In this document: one piece after another, positions 1 to 5,378 of the stretch
Layout: the number at the start of each line of letters is the position of its first letter
Numbering within the stretch: the stretch's first letter is position 1
NCBI GenBank assembly: GCA_030037185.1
Contig: JASHRR010000851.1
Span: 1 to 8,197, forward strand
DNA: 8,197 nucleotides
Direction of reading: 5' to 3'
DNA from: Xanthobacteraceae bacterium
Lineage (GTDB): Bacteria > Pseudomonadota > Alphaproteobacteria > Rhizobiales > Xanthobacteraceae
Notes under the pieces: model-generated
Told to the model about the DNA's origin: nothing
Databases searched by the model: none
What the model saw: only the letters and a program-made list of their open reading frames with translations
Position numbers and translations under genes: made by a program

Positions 1-552
1 GATTGCTTCGAGATCGGGCGCCGGACGTTCCTGAGCTCGCTGCTGCGCCCCCGTGCCGACCGTATTCTGTTCGCTGCCACTAAGGCGGATCACCTCCATC
101 ACACCAGTCATGACCGGCTGGAGGCGATCCTTCGCCGCATGGTCGAACGTGCGATTGCACGCGCCGACGTGGCCGGCGCTGCCATTGACGTGATCGCGCT
201 TGCGGCGGTGCGCGCGACGCGCGAAGCCGAGGTCCGGCAGGGCGGTGCAACGCTTCCCTGCATTGTCGGCGTGCCGGCGGCCCGCGAGCGTTCCTCCGGC
301 GGTAAGACGTTCGACGGCATGAGCGAAGTTGCGGTGTTCCCGGGTGAGCTTCCGGACGATCCGGACGCCCTGTTCGCGCCGGGCGCAGTGCCCTTCCGCG
401 GCCTGACGGCGGCAGGCGCGGAGGAAGCCGATTTCCGCTTCGTCGCCTTTCGTCCGCCGCCGCTCGAAAGAAGTGGTGACGGCGTGCCGGCGCTACCCCA
501 TATTCGGCTTGACCGTGCGCTACAATTCCTGATCGGAGACCGGCTCGCCTGA
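1..552 (+). CDS. ycjX: YcjX family GTP-binding protein (DUF463), C-terminal part; 5' end outside window
   Basis: The frame is open from base 1 to a TGA at 550-552, giving 183 residues of a protein whose family is usually about 460-490 aa, so the N-terminal half (P-loop, switch regions) lies upstream. Near the start, residues 22-32 read ILFAATKADHL. TKAD (27-30) is the G4 guanine-specificity motif (N/T-K-x-D) of P-loop GTPases, in the form typical of YcjX. The protein ends in LDRALQFLIGDRLA, a normal-looking family C-terminus, so the gene is intact at its 3' end. YcjX is a P-loop NTPase of the heat/envelope-stress-associated YcjX-YcjF pair, and its exact role is not settled. The next chromosomal gene in the same direction is the YcjF-like partner (992-2041), but about 430 bases of IscB-element sequence separate the two where the spacing is normally short. 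An internal ATG at 139 is not the start, because the G4 motif lies upstream of it. Confidence 0.9.
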   Translation, partial: DCFEIGRRTFLSSLLRPRADRILFAATKADHLHHTSHDRLEAILRRMVERAIARADVAGAAIDVIALAAVRATREAEVRQGGATLPCIVGVPAARERSSGGKTFDGMSEVAVFPGELPDDPDALFAPGAVPFRGLTAAGAEEADFRFVAFRPPPLERSGDGVPALPHIRLDRALQFLIGDRLA

Positions 553-553
553 A

Positions 554-713
554 GGCCCGCGGGGGCGCTTCGTTAGGCTGCGGGCTCTGGAAAGCACGGC
601 TTAACACGGGATTAGGCACGAAACGGGTCTTGCGCAAACACGCCCTGCAACATTGCGGACGGAGATGCAGGTGAGCTCACGAGGCCTTCCAGGCCTCATC
701 GGAGTAGCTGAAG
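554..713 (+). ncRNA. Candidate omega RNA (HEARO) region, possibly degenerate
   Basis: In IscB loci the guide-carrying omega RNA is encoded immediately upstream of the iscB start and is about 150-250 nt. This 160-nt stretch sits exactly there and has matching secondary structure. The stems are 554-560 with 580-586 (seven pairs, one of them G-U), CCTGCA 644-649 with TGCAGG 666-671, a perfect ten-base palindrome GTGAGCTCAC (671-680), and GAGGCCT 681-687 with AGGCCTC 691-697 around a three-base loop. No protein reading in it looks real. By position the guide segment would correspond to the last bases of ycjX. Placement and structure are seen; identity as omega RNA is inference, and no covariance search was done. 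Whether it is still transcribed or functional cannot be told. Confidence 0.42.
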
Positions 714-974
714 TTGGCAGTCTTTGTTTTGGACAACCGCAACAAACCGCTGATGCCGTGCTGCCAAAAGCGCCTGCTTCTCACGCGCGGCCGGGCCGTT
801 GTGCATCCCCGCCACCCCTTGACGATTTGCTTGAAGGACCGCGTCGGGGGCAATGCCGGCCCGTGTTCTGTCTGCGCGAGACCGCTCACCGGGGACGGCA
901 GATCAAGTCCTGCAGACTTTCTCCACCGCGCGGACCGCCTGGCGGCCCGCACTTGCTTCCCCGGCCGAAGGGGT
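714..974 (+). pseudogene. iscB: iscB remnant: N-terminal PLMP domain fused to a C-terminal trace, RuvC/HNH core deleted
   Basis: Starting at a TTG, the first ~47 residues begin MAVFVLDNRNKPLMP and continue with LLLTRGRAVVH and LTICLKDRVGG. This is the N-terminal domain of IscB (the RRXRR/PLMP region), with PLMP at residues 12-15 (747-758). The stretch between PLMP and the RGRAVVH segment looks about two residues short of the usual form. After base ~854 the RuvC-I motif (DPGS-like) expected next is absent. Further on, KSCRL in frame 2 (905-919), one extra base (920), then LHRADRLA in frame 3 (921-944) restores the family's C-terminal C-R-L-L-x-R-A-D pattern. Intact IscB is roughly 400-500 aa, so the catalytic RuvC and HNH parts are gone. 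The frame ends at TGA 993-995, overlapping the ycjF ATG. A weak GGAG (701-704) precedes the TTG. The N-terminal match is strong; the C-terminal trace is moderate. Confidence 0.72.
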
Positions 975-980
975 CTTACC

Positions 981-986
981 GGGAGG
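981..986 (+). promoter_or_regulatory. Shine-Dalgarno site setting the ycjF start at 992
   Basis: GGGAGG lies five bases before ATG 992, the best ribosome-binding match in the area. It argues against the upstream in-frame ATG at 653, whose extra 113 residues would run through the IscB-element DNA. It directly follows the right-end-like hairpin, so it may be at or near the element boundary. Confidence 0.6.
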
Positions 987-991
987 ATCGG

Positions 992-2041
992 ATGAACCAA
1001 GCCCACAAGCCTGCGGTATTCCGGCTCGACGACCCCGGCATCGTCGTCACGCCCGCGAAGGAACCGCGCCACATCGCGCCGGCCGCCAGTAACGCGCCGG
1101 CGGTCGAGGCTCTTGCGCCGCCCCCGTCGCACCGCCGTGCGCCATGGGCAGGTATATTCTGGGTCTCGGCCGCGGGCCTCATGCTGCTCGCGACCGGGCT
1201 CGGCATCGCCGATCTGATCGAGGACCTCCTCAATCGCGCCGCCTGGCTCGGCGGCATCGGTGCCGCATTGGCGACCGCCGCGGCGGTCGCGCTTCTCGCA
1301 ATTGTGACGCGGGAGGCACTCGGCCTCGCCAGGCTCGCCGCCATCGACAGCTTGCGGCAGCGCGCCGCCGCGATCCTGGTGAGCGACGACCGCAAGGCCG
1401 GCCGCGCGCTCGGTCGCGATCTCATCGCCTTGACGAGCCGCATGCCGGGTCTTGCCTGCGCCCGGGCGCGGCTCGAGAGCCATCTCGGCGACATTATCGA
1501 CGGCGGCGATCTCGTTCGCCTGAGCGAGCGTGAGCTGATGGCGCCGATCGATGCCGAGGCAAGACGTTTAGTCGCCGCTGCCGCCAAACGGGTGTCGGTG
1601 GTGACCGCCGTGAGCCCGCGTGCGGCGGTCGACATGCTGTTCGTTCTTCTGACCGCCCTCGGCCTGGTGCGACGGCTGGCGCTTCTTTACGGCGGGCGTC
1701 CCGGCACGCTCGGGCTCATCAAGCTCATGCGCTACGCGGTGTCGCACGTCGCGTTGACGGGCGGCATGGCGGCGAGCGACAGCCTGATCCAGCAGGTCAT
1801 CGGCCACGGCATCGCGGCCAAGCTATCCGCCCGGCTCGGCGAAGGCGTCCTCAATGGCCTGCTCACGGCGCGGCTCGGCCTGGCCGCCGTCGAGGCAACG
1901 CGGCCGCTTCCGTTCACGGCGCTTCGGCAACCCGCCCTCAACGACATTGCAGGTTCGCTGTTGCGGGGGAGCGCAATTGGCGGCACCAACGAAACTTTGC
2001 AGGATCAAAGTCATGACCGTCACCGCGGTTCGAACTCTTAA
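992..2041 (+). CDS. ycjF: TIGR01620/YcjF family (DUF697) membrane protein
   Basis: The product is 349 aa. A proline/alanine-rich N-terminal tail of about 50 residues is followed by two transmembrane helices (about 52-72, WAGIFWVSAAGLMLLATGL, and 84-105). A charged helical cytoplasmic region with LAAIDSLRQRA follows at 115-125. The C-terminal DUF697-like part (about 205-310) holds hydrophobic segments around 212-228 and the conserved run RLGEGVLNGLLTARLG (281-296) followed by RPLPF (304-308). The family is the membrane partner of the YcjX GTPase, and the partner gene lies just upstream. Start 992 is chosen for its GGGAGG site and because upstream in-frame sequence is mobile-element DNA. The final ~25 residues after SLLRGSAI are polar and unlike the family; they overlap the presumed tctC start (2013). 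Spacing from ycjX is stretched by the IscB remnant, so co-transcription may be weakened or depend on read-through. Confidence 0.86.
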   Translation: MNQAHKPAVFRLDDPGIVVTPAKEPRHIAPAASNAPAVEALAPPPSHRRAPWAGIFWVSAAGLMLLATGLGIADLIEDLLNRAAWLGGIGAALATAAAVALLAIVTREALGLARLAAIDSLRQRAAAILVSDDRKAGRALGRDLIALTSRMPGLACARARLESHLGDIIDGGDLVRLSERELMAPIDAEARRLVAAAAKRVSVVTAVSPRAAVDMLFVLLTALGLVRRLALLYGGRPGTLGLIKLMRYAVSHVALTGGMAASDSLIQQVIGHGIAAKLSARLGEGVLNGLLTARLGLAAVEATRPLPFTALRQPALNDIAGSLLRGSAIGGTNETLQDQSHDRHRGSNS

Positions 2042-3233
2042 AGCGCGATGCGCCTGGGGTGCCCCCCAGGCCGGGGCAATCCTGTCGCGCACGGCGCCTC
2101 TGCGCCCCGCCGGCGGGGTCGCAGTGGGGCGGATTTTCCGCAAGCGCAATCTCGCCATTTGGCGGAGAGCCCCCCTCGGCCAGAATGCGGGCGACGGGCG
2201 CGCAACCCTCTCCCCGCAAGCCGGGCGAGCCCAGGGCCGCGCCCCACGCGATCGCCCTGCGCTGCGCCGCAGGCTGGTCCTCTCGTTGCCGGTTGTCCTG
2301 ATCGCGCTCTTGGCCGGGAGCTCTGCAACCCAGGCTGCGTGGCCGGAGCGCCCGATCACCCTGATCGTACCTTTTGCGCCCGGCGGACCGACCGACATCA
2401 TCGCCCGCATCCTGGCGACCTCGCTGCACATGTCGCTCGGCCAGCCCATTATCATCGATAACCGCGCCGGCGCGGCCGGCAATACCGGCATGGGCGTAGC
2501 GGCGCATGCAACGCCCGACGGCTACACGCTGCTGCTCACCTCCACCTCGATTGCGGTCAATCCGGCCCTGTTTAAGAACCTGCCCTACGACCCGTTCCGC
2601 GACTTCGTACCGGTCTCGGAACTCGTCAATGCGCCTAATGTTCTGATCGTCAAGTCGAGTTCGACGATCAACACCCTGGCCGATCTCGTCGCACAGGCGA
2701 AGGCCGACCCTGACCGGTTCAATTACTCGAGCCCCGGCGCCGGGACGAAGTCGCATCTCACCGGCGAACTGCTCAAGCTGCGCGCCGGCATCCAGATGGT
2801 GCATGTGCCGTATCGGGGCGCCGGCCCGGCAACGCTGGCGGTGCTGGAAGGTACCGTGCAGGTCGGCTCAGTCGCACTGCCGCCCGCCGAGCCGCTGATC
2901 AAGGACGGCCAATTGCGCGCGCTCGCAGTCACCGGCGCTGAGCGCTGGTTCTCGCTGCCGGACGTCCCGACGATGATCGAAGCCGGCTATCCGAATTTCG
3001 TGTCCGACACCTTCAATGCGCTTTTCGCGCCGGCCGGAACGCCCCCTGACATCGTCGCCAAGCTCGTTAACGAAAGCCGTGCCGCATTCGCCAACCCGCA
3101 AGCGCGCGAGCAAGCGCGCAAAGCCGGCTTCGAGATCGTCGCCGGCACGCCCGAACAGCTGAGCGCACGGGTCGCGGCGGAAGTGCCGGCCGTGCGCGAC
3201 CTGGTGGCCAGAGCCGGCATCAAGGTCCAGTAA
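2013..3233 (+). CDS. Bug/TctC family periplasmic tripartite tricarboxylate transporter substrate-binding protein; start uncertain
   Basis: The mature part is classical: after a hydrophobic signal segment (LVLSLPVVLIALLAG, from 2274) and an ATQA-A cleavage-like site near 2337, about 298 residues follow. They contain ITLIVPFAPGGPTDIIAR, DNRAGAAGNTG, ATPDGYTLL, NYSSPGAGTKSHL, HVPYRGAGPA, LPDVPTMIEAGYP and APAGTPPDIVAKL, all hallmarks of the Bug/TctC fold that binds carboxylates or other small organic ligands in the periplasm. No TctA or TctB genes are adjacent, which is common for orphan Bug proteins; the ligand cannot be inferred. The start is a problem. No ATG, GTG or TTG lies close to the signal peptide. 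The nearest candidates are GTG 2124 and ATG 2013 (AGGA at 2001-2004), which would add about 45 or 85 residues of low-complexity, palindromic sequence before the signal segment. ATG 2013 also overlaps the end of ycjF by 29 bases. The family is certain, the 5' end is not. Confidence 0.85.
   Translation: MTVTAVRTLKARCAWGAPQAGAILSRTAPLRPAGGVAVGRIFRKRNLAIWRRAPLGQNAGDGRATLSPQAGRAQGRAPRDRPALRRRLVLSLPVVLIALLAGSSATQAAWPERPITLIVPFAPGGPTDIIARILATSLHMSLGQPIIIDNRAGAAGNTGMGVAAHATPDGYTLLLTSTSIAVNPALFKNLPYDPFRDFVPVSELVNAPNVLIVKSSSTINTLADLVAQAKADPDRFNYSSPGAGTKSHLTGELLKLRAGIQMVHVPYRGAGPATLAVLEGTVQVGSVALPPAEPLIKDGQLRALAVTGAERWFSLPDVPTMIEAGYPNFVSDTFNALFAPAGTPPDIVAKLVNESRAAFANPQAREQARKAGFEIVAGTPEQLSARVAAEVPAVRDLVARAGIKVQ
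2052..2229. repeat. Cluster of GC-rich inverted repeats at the ycjF-tctC junction (REP-like)
   Basis: Three palindromes occur in about 180 bases. The first is 2052-2059 with 2064-2071, a perfect eight-base stem with loop TGCC. The second is 2101-2123, containing the 14-base palindrome CCCCGCCGGCGGGG (2105-2118) extended by TGCG/CGCA with one bulged T. The third is 2208-2229, an imperfect form of the CTCTCCCCGCAAG-type stem. There is no T-tract, so these are not classical intrinsic terminators, although the first could end or slow ycjF transcripts. The segment resembles dispersed intergenic repeat DNA of Bradyrhizobium-type genomes; that resemblance is from memory and untested. It reads open in the tctC frame but the translation has no domain character. 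Confidence 0.55.
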
Positions 3234-3263
3234 TGCAGGTTGGGGCCTGACGACGGCCCGTCA

Positions 3264-3875
3264 TCAGATAGGCTCAGGATGGGCTTTCGCAAACGGGATC
3301 GGGGGTGGCGCGCCCGCGTGCGGGTGTCCCCCCTTAAGTCGCTCTCCAATTGCTTGCAATTTGCCATCACGGCAACCTTGCGCCTCGATTTCCGCAATCG
3401 TGGACAAAACGTAATCCAAATTCGCCCCGGATCGGCCATGTCCTTGGCGTACCAGATGGATTTGATGCTCAATGTCAAGGCGGCCGGCATATTGGGCATG
3501 GCTGCGATCGACCAGGAAGACGAGGGCGGTCACATCGCGCGGGGGTGACGCTGAAAGCGTGACGCGACGCGAGGTTTCAATGTAGACGGAGGTTACCTGT
3601 TCGCGTTCCCGCAAATATGCGACGGTGCGATCGCGATCCTTGGCTGCTACCCGATAGGCAATGCCGCGGCAGGCGCCGCCACGGTCGAGACCAAGCACCA
3701 GGCCGGGCTGCTCCGGGGTGCCGCGATGGACGAACGAATACACGCACAATGCCCGGTGCAACCCGACGAGGCGCGCCGGAACGCGCTCAAGGTACGGGAA
3801 ATCGGGCCGCCACATGAGCGATCCATAACCAAACACCCAAAGATCTTCATTGGCGGGAGGCAGCGCAGAGTGCAT
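3264..3875 (-). CDS. Gamma-glutamylcyclotransferase, ChaC family
   Basis: The product is 203 aa from ATG 3875. The N-terminus carries DLWVFGYGSLMWRPDF, whose YGSL (17-20) forms the substrate-binding loop of the gamma-glutamyl cyclotransferase fold. LCVYSFVHRGTPEQPGLVLG and GGACRGIAYRV are further ChaC blocks. In YLREREQVTSVY (87-98), Glu92 aligns with the catalytic glutamate of ChaC enzymes. Members act in the cytosol, releasing 5-oxoproline from gamma-glutamyl peptides, chiefly glutathione (giving Cys-Gly). The frame is open back to a start at 4025, but the added 50 residues have no family character and run into the region upstream of the divergent DUF2125 gene, so 3875 is preferred. No strong Shine-Dalgarno is visible at either. 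The gene is convergent with tctC, with a 30-base gap, and divergent from the DUF2125 gene. Confidence 0.88.
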   Translation of the reverse strand: MHSALPPANEDLWVFGYGSLMWRPDFPYLERVPARLVGLHRALCVYSFVHRGTPEQPGLVLGLDRGGACRGIAYRVAAKDRDRTVAYLREREQVTSVYIETSRRVTLSASPPRDVTALVFLVDRSHAQYAGRLDIEHQIHLVRQGHGRSGANLDYVLSTIAEIEAQGCRDGKLQAIGERLKGGHPHAGAPPPIPFAKAHPEPI

Positions 3876-3974
3876 GAAGGACCGCTGTAGTTTACTGCAA
3901 GGAGGTTTCGCTAACAGGCAGAGGCGGGCGACGCAAGTTTCGTGGAACATTCGTGAAGGCAGCGAGGAGATAGC
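3876..3974. other. Divergent intergenic region between chaC and the DUF2125 gene
   Basis: These 99 bases must carry the promoters of both outward-facing genes. No convincing -35/-10 pair could be picked on either strand. An AAGGAGG on the plus strand (3899-3905) has no start codon at a workable distance. Confidence 0.4.
3965..3969 (+). promoter_or_regulatory. Shine-Dalgarno site setting the GTG start of the DUF2125 gene
   Basis: AGGAG sits five bases before GTG 3975. This supports the GTG as the true start even though no ATG is nearby. Confidence 0.6.
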
Positions 3975-5195
3975 GTGAATACGCAGGAATATGACCCACA
4001 GTCGCGGCCATCGCTGACAAAGCATTCCCCAAAGTCGCGGTCATGGCTGATCGTCATGCCTACCGCGATACTCGTTCTCTTCGGGCTCATCTGGTCGGCC
4101 TTCTGGTACTGGTCGGCCACCACGGCCGAAGCCACCATCACGGCGTGGCGTGCGCACGAGGCCGCGGCCGGGCGCGTCTACGGCTGCGCTACAACGGGCT
4201 TTGGCGGCTACCCGTTCCGCATTGAGGTCGAATGCGCAGAGCCTTCCGTGGATGATCCGGCAACCGCGCTTTCGATCCGGGCGCGTAATCTGCTGGCGGT
4301 CGCGCAAGTCTACGACCCGACTCTCGTGATTGGCGAAGTGGTCGGTCCGCTCACGGTGGCGCCGCTCGGCGGTTCGCCGACCGCAAAGATGGACTGGACG
4401 CTCGCACAGGCGAGCCTGCGCGGTAAGCCCGCAGCCCCCGAGCGCCTGTCGATCGTCATCGACAAGCCAAATCTCGCAGCGGCGCCCTCGGGCGCCCCGC
4501 TCGCCATCGCCGACCATATGGAATTCCATGGACGCTTTGCACCGGGGTCGGCGCCGGGGCATCCGGCGCTCGACCTCGCGCTCGATCTTAAAAACGCAAC
4601 GGCGCCTGCGCTCGCCCCCGCTCTCGGAACTTTCGCGCCGCTGGTTTCCGCTTCGTCCGATTTGTCCCTGGTCGCGCAGCTGAGCGGGGCGTCCGATCTT
4701 ACGCCGAAGCCGTGGGAGCAGCGACTACGCGAACTTCAGGCCGCCGGCGGCCGGCTGGAAATCACCGACGCGCGGCTGCAGCAGGGCGACCTGATCGCGA
4801 CTGCCACCGGCGCACTCAGCCTCAGCGACCGCGGCACATTGAACGGCGACGTGCGGCTGACCATCGTCAATTTCGCCAAGATCATTCCGTGGCTTGGCCT
4901 CGACCGTGCATTCGCCCAGGCCGGCCTGCGGCCGGAAGCCCTCAACCGCTTCGCCCCGACACTTGACCGGCTGATGCCCGGGCTCGGCAACCTCTTGCGA
5001 AGCCGCGATAATGGCGGGGGAAATGGGGGTACCGGCACAAAAGGAGATATGAACATGGCGGTCGGCGCCGCCGTGCTGGGTGGCCAGCAAACTGAGCTCG
5101 AAGGCCAGCAGGCCGTCACGCTTAACCTGCGCTTCGAGGATGGGGCGGCTTTGCTTGGGCCGCTTAAGCTTGGTCAGCTGCCGCCGCTTTATTGA
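3975..5195 (+). CDS. DUF2125 domain-containing membrane-anchored protein
   Basis: The product is 406 aa from a GTG start. After a polar tail, one membrane anchor spans residues 24-46 (WLIVMPTAILVLFGLIWSAF). It is followed by WRAHEAAAGRVYGCATTGFG and GYPFRIEVEC (58-87), the conserved opening of DUF2125 with its paired cysteines (71 and 87). The rest looks like a repetitive beta-rich periplasmic domain with segments such as LDLALDLKNATAPAL and GALSLSDRGTLNGDVRLTI. This general pattern recalls AsmA-like lipid-transfer proteins, but no such function is established for DUF2125. A glycine-rich linker with NGGGNGGTG lies near 349-357, then a short conserved-looking C-terminal tail (RFEDGAALLGPLKLGQLPPLY). 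The predicted location is the inner membrane with a periplasmic bulk. The function is unknown; the family is largely alphaproteobacterial. The gene is divergent from chaC and is followed by a hairpin at 5219-5239. Confidence 0.88.
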   Translation: MNTQEYDPQSRPSLTKHSPKSRSWLIVMPTAILVLFGLIWSAFWYWSATTAEATITAWRAHEAAAGRVYGCATTGFGGYPFRIEVECAEPSVDDPATALSIRARNLLAVAQVYDPTLVIGEVVGPLTVAPLGGSPTAKMDWTLAQASLRGKPAAPERLSIVIDKPNLAAAPSGAPLAIADHMEFHGRFAPGSAPGHPALDLALDLKNATAPALAPALGTFAPLVSASSDLSLVAQLSGASDLTPKPWEQRLRELQAAGGRLEITDARLQQGDLIATATGALSLSDRGTLNGDVRLTIVNFAKIIPWLGLDRAFAQAGLRPEALNRFAPTLDRLMPGLGNLLRSRDNGGGNGGTGTKGDMNMAVGAAVLGGQQTELEGQQAVTLNLRFEDGAALLGPLKLGQLPPLY

Positions 5196-5218
5196 GCCGC
5201 GGCGCGGCTAGGGCGACC

Positions 5219-5239
5219 CTCTCCGGTGCTGCCGGAGAG
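5219..5239 (+). terminator. Possible terminator hairpin after the DUF2125 gene
   Basis: CTCTCCGG (5219-5226) pairs perfectly with CCGGAGAG (5232-5239) around a five-base loop, 23 bases past the stop. There is no T-tract downstream, so intrinsic termination is uncertain. Confidence 0.4.
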
Positions 5240-5378
5240 CTGCTGGGGCCGCTGCGGAGGGAGTTTCCGACAGGGGGCGCGACACATCGGACTCCTGCCG
5301 TTCCATCCCTTGGAACCTCATCCGCGGAGCGCAGGCGCAAAGCCACGCCGCTCCGCGTAGGTCTCGGCCTCAGCCGAG
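5219..5378. repeat. Tandem cluster of five inverted repeats filling the convergent intergenic region
   Basis: There are five non-overlapping hairpins in 160 bases. They are 5219-5226/5232-5239 (eight pairs), 5260-5270/5287-5295 (nine pairs with a TT bulge), GTTCCA 5300-5305/TGGAAC 5311-5316 (six pairs), CGCGGAGCG 5323-5331/CGCTCCGCG 5349-5357 (nine pairs), and CTCGGC 5363-5368/GCCGAG 5373-5378 (six pairs, loop CTCA). No reading frame here looks coding. It lies between two convergent genes and could be a 3'-UTR structure for either, a REP-type cluster, or a structured RNA. The last hairpin abuts the stop of the minus-strand gene at 5379. Confidence 0.6.

Larger units (their letters stand above)
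553..980 (+). mobile_element. Internally deleted IscB (HEARO/omega-RNA) element inserted between ycjX and ycjF
   Basis: Read left to right, this interval follows the architecture of an IS200/IS605-related IscB element. It has about 160 nt of hairpin-rich sequence in the place of the omega RNA, then a TTG-started IscB N-terminal PLMP domain (714-854). Next comes a short stretch resembling the IscB C-terminus (905-944), then a GC-rich right-end-like hairpin, CCCC (959-962)/GGGG (970-973). About 1 kb of iscB (RuvC subdomains, bridge helix, HNH) is absent, so the element cannot mobilise itself. No transposase (TnpA) is present. The exact ends are not certain: the left boundary is set just after the ycjX stop and the right boundary just before the ycjF ribosome-binding site. 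IscB identity rests on recognition of the N-terminal motif; the internal-deletion model and the ends are inference. Confidence 0.6.

Noticed and set aside
80..637. Minus-strand 185-residue frame over ycjX
   Set aside because: Arginine/proline-rich antisense shadow of a confidently identified gene.
653..991. N-terminal extension of the ycjF frame from ATG 653
   Set aside because: It runs through the omega-RNA-like and iscB remnant DNA in the wrong frame; family similarity and the GGGAGG site support 992.
1854..2012. Longer start for the tctC frame
   Set aside because: It would overlap the conserved part of ycjF by almost 190 bases and adds only arginine/serine-rich shadow sequence.
2038..2328. 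Plus- and minus-strand short frames across the ycjF-tctC junction
   Set aside because: They are open only because of high GC and palindromes; the translations are low-complexity with no start signals.
3240..3266. Possible bidirectional terminator between tctC and chaC
   Set aside because: Only five-pair stems (GGGCC/GGCCC or TGACG/CGTCA) that are mutually exclusive and lack a T-tract; too weak to call.
3899..3905. Perfect-looking AAGGAGG on the plus strand
   Set aside because: No start codon at a usable distance opens a frame of more than a few codons; the DUF2125 gene has its own site further down.
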